From: Thiospirochaeta perfilievii
GTDB lineage: Bacteria > Spirochaetota > Spirochaetia > DSM-2461
DNA length: 64,000 nt
NCBI RefSeq assembly: GCF_008329945.1
Contig: NZ_CP035807.1
Coordinates: forward strand, 1,612,001-1,676,000
Direction of reading: 5' to 3'
Shown here piece by piece: positions 1 to 8,892 of the stretch (positions within the stretch are counted from its first letter, which is position 1; the number at the start of each line of letters is the position of its first letter). The translations under genes and the position numbers were made by a program. A model generated the notes under the pieces. That model did no database searches, had not been told where the DNA came from, and saw only the letters and a list, made by a program, of their open reading frames with translations.

Positions 1-789
1 ATACAGAGGGGATAAGTGCATATTTTTATCAATTATCTTATGGGTTTTTTCATTAGTATATGTAATAAAGCATGGTGCATAGGGTCTATCTTTAATCTCA
101 TCATAATCAAATGAAAATGGGTACATTGTATTATCCCCACCCTGCTCTTCCATTTTACTAAAGTCGATTGTTGATCTTCTAATTCTAGCAGGGGTTCCAG
201 TCTTCATACGTCCCATTGCAAACCCGTGCTTTCTTAAGAAGTCCCCTAATCCTATTGCAGCTAACTCTCCTAAACGACCTTCCTGGGCTGTATATTTTCC
301 AATAAAAATCTTTCCATCCATAAATGTCCCAGCTGATATAATTACAGTTCTAGCTGTAATTATATTCCCCCTCTCTGTTTTTACACCTTGGCAGCTTTTT
401 TTATCTTCAGAGAGTATTAATTCTGTAACAGTATCCTGGAAAATGGCTAACCCTTTTTGGCTCTCTAAACTCTTTTTTGCCAGGGTTTGATATAAAAATC
501 TATCAGCTTGAGCCCTAGGAGCTTGAACTGCTGGGCCTCTACTCTGATTTAGGATTCTAAATTGGATCATAGATGCATCTATAAGTTTAGCCATCTGCCC
601 ACCTAATGCATCAATTTCCCGAACCATATTTCCCTTGGCTAAACCACCAACAGCAGGATTACAGGATAATTTACCTATTTGATCCAAATTTTGGGTTATT
701 ACCATAGTTTTAAAACCCATTCTTGAAAGGGCTAAAGAAGCCTCAATCCCTGCGTGCCCTGCACCTATTACTATTGCATCATAATCCAT
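1..789 (-). CDS. mnmG: MnmG (GidA), tRNA uridine-34 carboxymethylaminomethyl modification protein, C-terminus outside window
   Basis: This is the N-terminal 263 codons of the FAD-dependent partner of MnmE, which installs the cmnm5 group on U34 of certain tRNAs. The translation opens MDYDAIVIGAGHAGIEA, the dinucleotide-binding GxGxxG signature, and continues with CNPAVGGLAKGN, a conserved MnmG block. The reading frame is open to the left window edge, so the gene is partial only because of the window. The ATG (787-789) lies 3 bases after the stop of mnmE, so the two partner genes are in one transcript and probably translationally coupled. The family assignment rests on strong, family-specific motifs. 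Confidence 0.95.
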   Translation of the reverse strand, partial: MDYDAIVIGAGHAGIEASLALSRMGFKTMVITQNLDQIGKLSCNPAVGGLAKGNMVREIDALGGQMAKLIDASMIQFRILNQSRGPAVQAPRAQADRFLYQTLAKKSLESQKGLAIFQDTVTELILSEDKKSCQGVKTERGNIITARTVIISAGTFMDGKIFIGKYTAQEGRLGELAAIGLGDFLRKHGFAMGRMKTGTPARIRRSTIDFSKMEEQGGDNTMYPFSFDYDEIKDRPYAPCFITYTNEKTHKIIDKNMHLSPLY

Positions 790-792
790 ATT

Positions 793-2157
793 TTACTTTC
801 CTACACAAAACTGGGAGAACATATTTTCCAGTATATCAGTTGTTGTAATTTCTCCGGTTATTTCACCAAGACAATCCAAAGCTTCCTTTATATCCTGGGC
901 AACCAGATCAAGGGCGATCCCAGACTCCATCCCATTTCGAAATAATTGAAGCTCTTCTAAACACTTTTCAAGTAGTATTTTTTGACGTTCTGAGTCTAAA
1001 ACAGCATCATTTCCCTGTATATAATTTCCCTTAAAAACCTTATCTTTTATTATATCCTCTAATTGGGAGAATCCTTCGTGGTTAACGGTGCTAATACCAA
1101 AAAAATCTTTTGGAGGAACAATCCCCTCCAGATCTATTTTACTCCATAGAGGTATAAAGTTACTTCTGCTTTTTAGCATATTAAAGCTTTCAACTTCATC
1201 TTCACTTAGTCCCTTTGAACCATCAACAAGATATATAATAATATCTGCATTTTCTATAATATTTTGAGTTCGTTTTATACCTTCAATTTCAACACTATCT
1301 ACAGCCTCTCTAATTCCGGCTGTATCAAATATCTTTATAGGGATCCCCCCTAAGGAGATCCATGACTCTAAATAGTCCCTAGTTGTTCCATGAACTTCTG
1401 AAACAATGGATCTGTCCTCCCTTAAAAAAAGGTTAAAAAGAGATGATTTTCCAGCATTGGTCTTACCTGCAAGTACAACTTTCACCCCCTCTTTATAGAC
1501 TCTACCAGCGCTATAGGTAGCTAATAATTTTTTTATCATATCTTCTGCTAACAAAACATCATTTATAGGGACATGGGCTAAACCACCCTCATCCTCTGGA
1601 TAATCAAGTTGTATCTCAATTGCAGAAACGGTTCTTAAAATCAAACCTTTAATTTCATTTATTTTAGTTTCTATCCCACCAGAAAGTCTATTAAGTGCCA
1701 TGGACTGAGCCTCTGTAGATTTTGCTGAAACAATGTCCTGAACAGCTTCGGCTCTTGTTAAATCCATTTTACCACTGGCAAAAGCTCTAAAAGTAAACTC
1801 CCCTGGGGAAGCATCTCTAAACCCAACCTGCTTAAAAGCATCTAAAATCTTTTTAATCCCAGGAAGACTTCCGTGGCAGTAAACCTCTGTACTGTCTTGA
1901 CCTGTAAAACCGTTGGGAGCTCTAAAAACAGCAACCATAACTTCATCAATTTTACTACTCGAAGTAGGGTCTATAATAAATCCATAGTTCATCTTATTGT
2001 GTTCTGATTTTACTAATATATCTCTATCTGAAAAGATTTTTGCTGTTGCCTCTATTGAGCCTGGGCCACTAGTCCTAATAATTGCTAGGGCACTCTCCGC
2101 CCAGGGTGTGGCTAACGCAACAACAAGATCCTCTGTATCATAATTAAAGTTCTTCAT
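793..2157 (-). CDS. mnmE: MnmE (TrmE), tRNA modification GTPase
   Basis: A 454-residue potassium-dependent GTPase that works with MnmG on tRNA wobble uridines. An N-terminal tetrahydrofolate-binding domain (about 1-120) and helical domain frame the G domain: Walker A GKTNAGKSS (231-239), DTAG (278-281), and a G4 motif that reads SKID (339-342) instead of the usual NKxD. The protein ends in CVGK, the conserved C-terminal cysteine motif of the family. Length is normal. It is the first gene of an mnmE-mnmG unit. The asparagine-to-serine change in G4 is the only unusual point and may be tolerated, because the rest of the G domain is intact. Confidence 0.96.
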   Translation of the reverse strand: MKNFNYDTEDLVVALATPWAESALAIIRTSGPGSIEATAKIFSDRDILVKSEHNKMNYGFIIDPTSSSKIDEVMVAVFRAPNGFTGQDSTEVYCHGSLPGIKKILDAFKQVGFRDASPGEFTFRAFASGKMDLTRAEAVQDIVSAKSTEAQSMALNRLSGGIETKINEIKGLILRTVSAIEIQLDYPEDEGGLAHVPINDVLLAEDMIKKLLATYSAGRVYKEGVKVVLAGKTNAGKSSLFNLFLREDRSIVSEVHGTTRDYLESWISLGGIPIKIFDTAGIREAVDSVEIEGIKRTQNIIENADIIIYLVDGSKGLSEDEVESFNMLKSRSNFIPLWSKIDLEGIVPPKDFFGISTVNHEGFSQLEDIIKDKVFKGNYIQGNDAVLDSERQKILLEKCLEELQLFRNGMESGIALDLVAQDIKEALDCLGEITGEITTTDILENMFSQFCVGK

Positions 2158-2213
2158 AACCGACAGAATATAACAAATATTTAACTGTTTAAAGATTCAA
2201 AGATAACAAGTTG

Positions 2214-3554
2214 TTAAAACTTTATTTTATTTATAACTTCCCCAATTTTAAGACCAAGGTCTAAATAGGCTAAATCCTCTTCTCCTATACGCCCTATAAA
2301 CTCGCTACTAACACTCTGGGTTTCAATTATAAAACTACTTTGCAAGTCAACTAAAGAGAAGGTTGTACTCATTTTAATAACTATACCATCATCATCAAAT
2401 GGTATAGTTTCTCTCATAAGATCCTCTGAGAAAATTAAATATTGATACTCATTGTTTGTAATTGAGTTAACATCTCTAACATAAGTTATAAATTCCATAT
2501 CTTTTTTTAGTAGAGGAGACTCTATAGGTTGATCTCCTACATTTAGTAAAAAACGCAAAACACCCTCTTGAACAAACTCATTTTCAAAGGCAATTAACTT
2601 AGGGAAAAAGTTTAAATCAGATCTAACTTGAAAATCAAAGGTTATAGTTGATGTCGATACGATACCATTAATATACTCTTTAAATTCTAAAAGAGAATTA
2701 ACTAAAGAGTTATTTGATGGGTTAATACTTAATATTTCTATAAGTTCATCTAAAAGGATTTTAGAAGTAAGTGTGGAAATACCACTTTTTTTAGGAATAG
2801 GAGGAATAAATAACAAGCTATTTCCCCTAATAGGTATTCGGGCTCTACTAACCCTATTATTCCACCCCTCCATAAACTCTACAGTATAGATAAACCCATC
2901 TAAATTTATTGATTCTTCACCCCCCACATCAAAGGAGAACTGCTGTGTATCTATGGGCTTATCTATAATTAGCTCTTTAAAGAGTTGGATATTGGAATAT
3001 GTTAGAACATTTAAAATATTTTTAATCTTATCAATATTTTTTAAGATTGACGGTGTAAAAAACTCATCATCTTCTAGAAGCATTTTTTCTAGAGACTTTT
3101 TATATAGATTAAATGCTGAAAAATAATCCCCAGCTTCAAAGTACTCATCAGCTAAAACTTCATACTCACTACGGTAATTAACCATTTCATCATATCGAAC
3201 CGTGTATAACTCTAAGATAGGTGAGAAAAAGCTCCTTTTAATCCTAACTAAAACATACTCCATAACATCACTTTTCCATCGATCTAGTATCGAGACATTA
3301 TCTTCATCTGGTTCATTTAAATATGATAAAAGTAGATTTGTAAAATATGGATTATCCTTAATCTCAAAACGCTCATATAGTTGGTTAATAACTGATAAAT
3401 TTATCTCTTCGTCATTACCAGAACCTACAATATATATATTTAGTTCATCATCTAAAGGAGGGTTCGTTACCCATAATGGCATCTTATTACTTTTACATGA
3501 GACAATGAATAACAGTGTTATAAACAGAACACTTAGTTTACACTTATTACTCAA
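2214..3554 (-). CDS. Putative lipoprotein of unknown function
   Basis: A 446-residue protein with a short lysine-containing N-terminus, a hydrophobic stretch and the lipobox-like FIVSC, so it is probably exported and lipidated at Cys20. Just after the cysteine comes LWVTNPP, resembling the start of LPP20-like lipoproteins. A helical segment around residues 130-155 (EYFEAGDYFSAFNLYKKSL) looks like a single TPR-type repeat. No catalytic motif is recognised. Its start overlaps the end of the upstream lipoprotein gene by 8 bases, so the two are probably co-transcribed. Function unknown. Confidence 0.75.
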   Translation of the reverse strand: MSNKCKLSVLFITLLFIVSCKSNKMPLWVTNPPLDDELNIYIVGSGNDEEINLSVINQLYERFEIKDNPYFTNLLLSYLNEPDEDNVSILDRWKSDVMEYVLVRIKRSFFSPILELYTVRYDEMVNYRSEYEVLADEYFEAGDYFSAFNLYKKSLEKMLLEDDEFFTPSILKNIDKIKNILNVLTYSNIQLFKELIIDKPIDTQQFSFDVGGEESINLDGFIYTVEFMEGWNNRVSRARIPIRGNSLLFIPPIPKKSGISTLTSKILLDELIEILSINPSNNSLVNSLLEFKEYINGIVSTSTITFDFQVRSDLNFFPKLIAFENEFVQEGVLRFLLNVGDQPIESPLLKKDMEFITYVRDVNSITNNEYQYLIFSEDLMRETIPFDDDGIVIKMSTTFSLVDLQSSFIIETQSVSSEFIGRIGEEDLAYLDLGLKIGEVINKIKF

Positions 3555-5316
3555 CTGTGTTACCTATGGACTCTAAAAAGAGAGAATCTATACTACAACT
3601 ATCTATAGCTTTAACATCAAAACGGTTGTAGTTACTAGTAACTTCAGTAACTAGAGTAGAGTCTATATACAAACTTCTTCCTATAAGAGAGAGTGTACTC
3701 TCTCCAACTAACTCACCTTCATAAACCACAACATCATCATTATAGAGTGCAAGAGTATACCTACTATCTCCTAATACTTTTATGTTTATTTTACTATCAA
3801 TATCATCAAATAGGATCTCCGAGAAACTAAGAATGGAGCCTGCAGCCATAGAAAGGATCTCCCCATCTATAGAACCATTTCCACTAAAGTTCTGCGGAAG
3901 AGTTACAGAGTTAAACCCTTCTAAAACTATATAGGACTCTTTTTCTGGAATTGAATCACTATAATTATCAGGATATATATTATTATTAGCCTGTTCATCT
4001 AAATAATAGACATTAAAAGTATCAACTAACGTGGATGCTCCAGAAAAATCCATATCCCCACCAAAAATAAAAGAGTCAAACACTCCATCATTAAGCTCAG
4101 TTAAAGAGAATTCCCAAAAACTCTCCCTAATTAACTCCCCATCTAAGTAGTAGAGAACCTTATATCCATTAGGACTCCTTATAAAGCTTATAACAAGGTG
4201 TTGAGGATCATTTATATCAACAATCCCAAGGATTTCACTACTAATATCATCTGTATAACCAAAGGAGTGTAAAATAGAACCATTCTCTATATATAATCTG
4301 TTAATTAAGTTTTTATATTGAGTTGTAAAAATGTTACCATCATCTGGTAAAAGAGGCATAAAATCTAAAATAACTGAGAAATTAAGAAGGTCCCCACTAA
4401 CTTTGTCTACTGGAAATATAGAATCATTACTCTTAAACCCCCTAGATGGTCCTGTTGTCATACCATAAAAACGATCAACATAGTTAGGAAGTTTTTCTCC
4501 ATAATTCTCGATATAAAGATCTTTATTAAGTTCATCATAATAATTTCCATTAAAGAATAGAGACTTATAATAGGGGCTTAAATCTGCTTCACTATAGAGG
4601 GATTTATATAGTGGATTAACAATAAAAGAAAAATTAACACTGTTTCTTGAGGGGTGAGTAACATCATCTAATTTATATGGTAATAGATCTAATGAGATAT
4701 CTATAAAACCATAAAGCTCCTCTGTATCCCATAAAAGTTTATTAACCCCTTGGGATAGGTACCCCTCTTTTATTATAGTTCCGTCTAATTTCCATACTAA
4801 ATATGGATCTATACTTATATCATGATGGATTTTACTTTCTAATATGGCAACTGATTTAGAGTAGAGATTTTTATTGGGGAATATACCAACAACATCCCCT
4901 CTTAACTCACCAGAATAGACTATAAATTGGGAGTTAAAACTACTTATAATTTCATCGTCTTCATAAATATTAACAAATAGAGAGTATAATCCATTTTTGA
5001 AGTCTGAAGAAATTTTAAATGTCGGAGAAACCTCTTCGTTTTGAATAAAATCTAGATCAAAATTTATTGGATCGACATCTTGAAACTCATTATCACCTAG
5101 GCTTCTTGAGTTATTGTATGAAATCTCTATTTTTGCAGATGTGGGATTAACCAGTACAGAGTCACTACTCTTTAAAAAGGTAATATCAAAAGTATCCCCT
5201 TCAGAAAGAACCTCTCCATTTCTAATTGTTTTTACAATAATTGGATCTGTCTCTAAGGATATATTACTACAAGAGGTAATTAAAACAGAGAATAAAACAA
5301 TTAGAAAAACTTTCAT
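3547..5316 (-). CDS. Putative lipoprotein with a LamG-like region
   Basis: A 589-residue protein with a typical lipoprotein signal (hydrophobic core then ITSC, Cys16). The middle part (roughly residues 300-430) has alternating beta-rich text with LVISFIRSPNGYKVLYYLDG followed by FIFGGDMDF, the pattern of concanavalin/LamG-type jelly-roll domains. It is likely a periplasmic or surface protein that binds glycans or protein, but no ligand can be named. It is first in a two-gene unit with the next lipoprotein (8-base overlap) and diverges from the pantothenate operon. Domain call is from pattern only. Confidence 0.7.
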   Translation of the reverse strand: MKVFLIVLFSVLITSCSNISLETDPIIVKTIRNGEVLSEGDTFDITFLKSSDSVLVNPTSAKIEISYNNSRSLGDNEFQDVDPINFDLDFIQNEEVSPTFKISSDFKNGLYSLFVNIYEDDEIISSFNSQFIVYSGELRGDVVGIFPNKNLYSKSVAILESKIHHDISIDPYLVWKLDGTIIKEGYLSQGVNKLLWDTEELYGFIDISLDLLPYKLDDVTHPSRNSVNFSFIVNPLYKSLYSEADLSPYYKSLFFNGNYYDELNKDLYIENYGEKLPNYVDRFYGMTTGPSRGFKSNDSIFPVDKVSGDLLNFSVILDFMPLLPDDGNIFTTQYKNLINRLYIENGSILHSFGYTDDISSEILGIVDINDPQHLVISFIRSPNGYKVLYYLDGELIRESFWEFSLTELNDGVFDSFIFGGDMDFSGASTLVDTFNVYYLDEQANNNIYPDNYSDSIPEKESYIVLEGFNSVTLPQNFSGNGSIDGEILSMAAGSILSFSEILFDDIDSKINIKVLGDSRYTLALYNDDVVVYEGELVGESTLSLIGRSLYIDSTLVTEVTSNYNRFDVKAIDSCSIDSLFLESIGNTVE

Positions 5317-5357
5317 ACTTATATTATATGGTCAACTAACCAATCATTCAATCTTGA

Positions 5358-5405
5358 TTGACATTTATTCTATCTATTAATAGAATAAAATTGCATCTAT
5401 TCTAT
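5358..5405 (+). promoter_or_regulatory. Promoter with operator-like palindrome for the pan/coa operon
   Basis: A near-consensus sigma-70 promoter: TTGACA at 5358-5363, a 17-base spacer, TAGAAT at 5381-5386, about 80 bases before the first ATG of the operon. The spacer and -10 are covered by the inverted repeat ATTCTAT-CTATTA-ATAGAAT (5367-5386), and a further half-site ATTCTATT lies at 5398-5405, near the expected start of transcription. The arrangement fits repression by a dimeric regulator. The regulator is not identifiable here. Confidence 0.65.
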
Positions 5406-5466
5406 TTGAAAGGTGACATAAGCTTTAATTTATAATAGAAGGACTTGATTCTAAAGGACAGGTACC

Positions 5467-6171
5467 ATGAAAACAACCCGCTATGGTTTAGTAGGAAACG
5501 GCCTACTTGCAAACCACTTAAAAAAATTTCTAGACCTTGAAGGCATAGAATATCTACACTGGAGCAGGAAGGAGAACCAAGAAAATCCTTGGGAGATTCT
5601 TAAAGAGTGTAGGATAGTTCTAATAGTTATTAAGGACTCTAATATTGAAAATTTCATCAGTCAAAACCCAAAATTAAAAGAGAAAACTCTAGTTCATTTT
5701 TCAGGATCTATAACTGTTGATGGAACCTATGGATTTCATCCACTAATGACCTTTGGGGAAGACTTATACTCCTTAGAGAGTTATAGAGAAATCCCATTTA
5801 TTGGTTGTGAAACTATTGAGAAATTTAGAGAGATTTTCCCAGAGTTAAAAAATTGTTATTACACAATAGATAAGTCACAAAAAGAGTTATACCACGCCCT
5901 GTGTGTTATAGGAGGTAATTTCACCACAATATTATGGCAAAAAGTAATAGATGGATTTACCGATGATTTAAAACTACCTAAAAAGGTGTTAAACCCCTAC
6001 CTAAACCAGGTTTGCACAAATATTATGACAGATCATGTTAACGCATTAACAGGCCCTATAAAAAGAGGGGATAAATTAACAATTAAAAAGAATATCTCCG
6101 CATTAAAAGATAGATCATGGAAGAGGGTATATAAGATGTTTAACTCTATATACAAAGGGAGAAAAAGATGA
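5467..6171 (+). CDS. Rossmann-fold DUF2520-type protein, probable PanG-like ketopantoate reductase
   Basis: A 234-residue protein opening with a nucleotide-binding turn GLVGNGLLANHL (residues 7-18), then a Rossmann half and a helical C-terminal half with NALTGPIKRGD, typical of the DUF2520 group of NADP-dependent dehydrogenases. It is first in an operon whose next genes are panB and panC (4-base ATGA overlap with panB). Pantothenate synthesis needs a ketopantoate reductase between those two steps and no classical panE lies here, so this gene most likely supplies it, as PanG does in Francisella. The enzymatic role is inferred from context and family. Confidence 0.7.
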   Translation: MKTTRYGLVGNGLLANHLKKFLDLEGIEYLHWSRKENQENPWEILKECRIVLIVIKDSNIENFISQNPKLKEKTLVHFSGSITVDGTYGFHPLMTFGEDLYSLESYREIPFIGCETIEKFREIFPELKNCYYTIDKSQKELYHALCVIGGNFTTILWQKVIDGFTDDLKLPKKVLNPYLNQVCTNIMTDHVNALTGPIKRGDKLTIKKNISALKDRSWKRVYKMFNSIYKGRKR

Positions 6172-6959
6172 ATATAAAAGATTTTGATAAATATAAAAAA
6201 GCAGAAAAGAGCATATCAGTAGTTACTTGTTATGACTATTGGACTGCAACTATAATTGAACAGTCAGATATTGACGCTATACTTGTTGGAGATAGCCTTG
6301 CTATGGTTGTACACGGTTTTAACTCTACACTACCAGCAGATATCGAATTAATGGCACTTCATACAGCTGCAGTAAGAAAGGGAGCTCCTACAAAATTCAT
6401 AATTGCAGATATGCCATTTTTATCCCACAGAAAAAGTATAAACTCTGTATTAGAATCAGCTGGTCGTTTAATGAAAGCTGGAGCTAATGCAATTAAAATT
6501 GAGGGTGTTACTGGACATGAGATGACTATAAAGTATCTTGTTGAGTCAGGGATTCCAGTTATGGGACACCTAGGTTTAACCCCCCAATCATTTAATAGTT
6601 TTGGAGGTTTTAAGCTGCAGAGCAAAACAGAAGAAGCTGTACTAAAGTTAATAGAAGATGGAAAGAAGCTAGAAGAGTTAGGTTGTTTCTCCATAGTGTT
6701 AGAGTGTATCCCTGACTCTGCAGGCAGGAGGGTTTCCCAGGCCTTAAACATTCCCACAATAGGAATTGGGGCTGGGGGGAATACTGATGGACAGGTTTTA
6801 GTACTCCAAGATATGCTTGGATTTAATACTGGTTATACTCCAAAGTTTGTTAGAAAATTTATTGATGGAGCTAATTTAGTAAAGTCTGCATTAAATGAGT
6901 ATGACTCATGTGTAAAGTCTGGGGAGTTCCCAGGAGAAGGAGAGAGTTACGGTGGCTAA
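6168..6959 (+). CDS. panB: Ketopantoate hydroxymethyltransferase
   Basis: A 263-residue enzyme of normal length that transfers a hydroxymethyl group from methylene-tetrahydrofolate to 2-oxoisovalerate to make ketopantoate. Conserved blocks are present: VVTCYDYWTA near the N-terminus, VGDSLAMVVHG (metal/substrate site), GGFKLQSKTEEA, LECIPD with the catalytic glutamate, and the glycine-rich TIGIGAGGNTDGQVLV. It overlaps the upstream reductase by 4 bases and panC by 8, giving tight coupling. Confidence 0.97.
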   Translation: MNIKDFDKYKKAEKSISVVTCYDYWTATIIEQSDIDAILVGDSLAMVVHGFNSTLPADIELMALHTAAVRKGAPTKFIIADMPFLSHRKSINSVLESAGRLMKAGANAIKIEGVTGHEMTIKYLVESGIPVMGHLGLTPQSFNSFGGFKLQSKTEEAVLKLIEDGKKLEELGCFSIVLECIPDSAGRRVSQALNIPTIGIGAGGNTDGQVLVLQDMLGFNTGYTPKFVRKFIDGANLVKSALNEYDSCVKSGEFPGEGESYGG

Positions 6960-7716
6960 AGTAGTTGAAAGTATAGAGGATTGGAATAATCTTTATAAGG
7001 AGAACTTAAAGGGTAAAAAAAGTATAGGATTTGTTCCAACTATGGGTGCCCTACATAAGGGTCATATAAGTTTAATTAAGAGGTCAGTATCTGAAAATGA
7101 TGTTACTGTATGCTCAATTTTTATAAATCATACCCAGTTTAATGACGCCAATGACCTTAAAAACTACCCAATTACCCTGGATTCAGATTTACAAATGTTA
7201 CAGAGTGCAGGTTGTGACTATGTTTTCCTTCCTTCTAGGGAGATGATATACCCAGACGACTACAAATATAAGCTAACAGAGAGCGAGTTAAGTAGAAAAT
7301 TTTGCGGAGCCCACAGAGAGGGACACTTTGATGGAGTATTAACTGTAGTATTAAAACTACTAAATATTATAAAGTGTGATAACGCCTATTTTGGGGAGAA
7401 GGATTGGCAACAGTACTATCTAATTAAAGGTATGGTGAGGGCTCTATTTTTAGATTGTAATATTGTTCCATGTACTTTAGTTAGGGAGTTAGATGGTCTT
7501 GCATTTTCAAGTAGAAATAAGCTATTGACTCCAGAAAATAGATTAAAAGCTCCTAATTTATATAGAATTATATCATCTAATAAAAGCCTAGAGAGTATGA
7601 AGAGAGAGTTGGAATCCCTTGGTTTTGTTGTAGACTATTTGGAAGAGATGGAAGGAAGACTCCTAGTTGCAGCCTCACTAGGAAATGTGAGGTTAATAGA
7701 CAATGTCAAAAGGTAA
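6952..7716 (+). CDS. panC: Pantothenate synthetase
   Basis: A 254-residue ATP-dependent ligase that joins pantoate and beta-alanine. The nucleotidyl-transferase signature PTMGALHKGHISLIKRS lies near residues 29-45, and FGEKDWQQ, RELDGLAFSSRN and LVAASLGNVRLIDN are recognisable PanC blocks. The start is GTG, inside the end of panB, with GGAGAAGGAGA upstream as the ribosome site. It is slightly shorter than the usual 280 residues in the C-terminal domain. The end overlaps coaC by 14 bases. Confidence 0.95.
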   Translation: MAKVVESIEDWNNLYKENLKGKKSIGFVPTMGALHKGHISLIKRSVSENDVTVCSIFINHTQFNDANDLKNYPITLDSDLQMLQSAGCDYVFLPSREMIYPDDYKYKLTESELSRKFCGAHREGHFDGVLTVVLKLLNIIKCDNAYFGEKDWQQYYLIKGMVRALFLDCNIVPCTLVRELDGLAFSSRNKLLTPENRLKAPNLYRIISSNKSLESMKRELESLGFVVDYLEEMEGRLLVAASLGNVRLIDNVKR

Positions 7717-8248
7717 TATAGTTTTACAAATAACAGGCTCAATCGCAGCATTTAAAGCTGGAACCCTACTCTCTACCCTGGTAAAAAGTGGATACAGTGT
7801 ACAGTGTGTTGCAAGTGAAGCAGGACTAAGATTTATAGGGGAGGCCACTTTAGAAGGAATATCAGGTAGACCTGTAAAAGTTTCAACCTTTACCAAAGGG
7901 GAGATGATGGACCATATAAATCTAGCAAAATGGGCAGACCTGTTTATAACTTACCCTGTAAGTGCAAATACCTTAAATAGGTTAAATTGTGGCCTATCTG
8001 ACGACCTAATAGGCGCAACATATCTAGCAAATAACTTTAAGAAACCCTACCTTTTGGCACCAGGAATGAATGTGGAAATGTTAAACCACCCTAGGGTACA
8101 AAAATCAATAAAAGAATTAGAAGAGTATGGCTGTTACATATTTGATACAGAAGAGGGCCTATTAGCCTGTGGTGATGTTGGGAAGGGAAGAGTTATTGAT
8201 CCTGGAACAGTATTTTTAAAGATTAAGGAGCTTGTTTGGAAATCCTAA
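7703..8248 (+). CDS. coaC: Phosphopantothenoylcysteine decarboxylase (free-standing CoaC)
   Basis: A 181-residue flavoprotein that decarboxylates phosphopantothenoylcysteine. It carries ITGSIAAFKA at the N-terminus (FMN binding), the active-site histidine in HINLAKWAD, PGMN in place of the usual PAMN, and ACGDVGKGR, the substrate clamp with its cysteine. In most bacteria this is the N-terminal half of a fused CoaBC protein; here it ends with its own stop and coaB follows in another frame with a 13-base overlap. Confidence 0.92.
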   Translation: MSKGNIVLQITGSIAAFKAGTLLSTLVKSGYSVQCVASEAGLRFIGEATLEGISGRPVKVSTFTKGEMMDHINLAKWADLFITYPVSANTLNRLNCGLSDDLIGATYLANNFKKPYLLAPGMNVEMLNHPRVQKSIKELEEYGCYIFDTEEGLLACGDVGKGRVIDPGTVFLKIKELVWKS

Positions 8249-8892
8249 TTACTGCAGGAGGGACTGAAGAGCCTATAGATGGAGTTAGAACAATAACTAA
8301 CTTTTCAACAGGAAGAACAGGGGCAACATTAGCTGATATATTTTATGAAAATGGTTTTAAAGTTACTCTATTAACATCTTATAGAGGGGTTAAACCTAAA
8401 AGTCCGGTAGAAATAGTAGAGTATAAAACATTTGAAGATTTAGATAGAAACTTAGAAAAAATCCTTGGTAAAGGTAACATTAATGGGGTAATTCACTTAG
8501 CAGCAGTAAGTGACTACAGTGTAGACTACCTATTAATTGATGGAGTAAAAATTCTCCCCCAGCCCAACCTTAAGTTAGACTCTAATAAAGGGTTAAGCAT
8601 AGTATTAAAACCTAACTATAAAATAATTGAGAGAGTGAAAAAGTACTCTACAAGACCAATAACTCTAGTTGGCTTCAAACTAACAAAAAATGCAACAGAT
8701 AAAGTTATAAAGAGTAAGGTTGAGTCACTATTCAAAAGTGGAGAGGTTGATTTTGTGGTACAAAATGACTTAACCTCTATAGATAAAAACAGTCACTACT
8801 CAGCAATTTATACTAGGGATGGAGTATATAAGAGTTGTACAAACAAACAAGAGCTTGCCATAAGCCTAGTTAATATTTTTAGGGAGATTTAA
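8236..8892 (+). CDS. coaB: Phosphopantothenate-cysteine ligase (free-standing CoaB)
   Basis: A 218-residue ligase joining cysteine to 4'-phosphopantothenate. Its N-terminus ILITAGGTEEPIDGVRTITN is the CoaB signature; HLAAVSDYSV, the PNLKLDSNKG region and VGFKLT are further conserved blocks. The start is TTG at 8236 with AAGGAG at 8225-8230 inside coaC; no ATG lies close enough upstream of the signature. Together with coaC it replaces the usual bifunctional CoaBC. The two may still form a complex, but that cannot be seen from sequence. Confidence 0.92.
   Translation: MEILITAGGTEEPIDGVRTITNFSTGRTGATLADIFYENGFKVTLLTSYRGVKPKSPVEIVEYKTFEDLDRNLEKILGKGNINGVIHLAAVSDYSVDYLLIDGVKILPQPNLKLDSNKGLSIVLKPNYKIIERVKKYSTRPITLVGFKLTKNATDKVIKSKVESLFKSGEVDFVVQNDLTSIDKNSHYSAIYTRDGVYKSCTNKQELAISLVNIFREI

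Noticed and set aside
6359-6757. A 132-codon minus-strand ORF inside panB
   Set aside because: Antisense of a conserved enzyme; no ribosome site and no recognisable fold.
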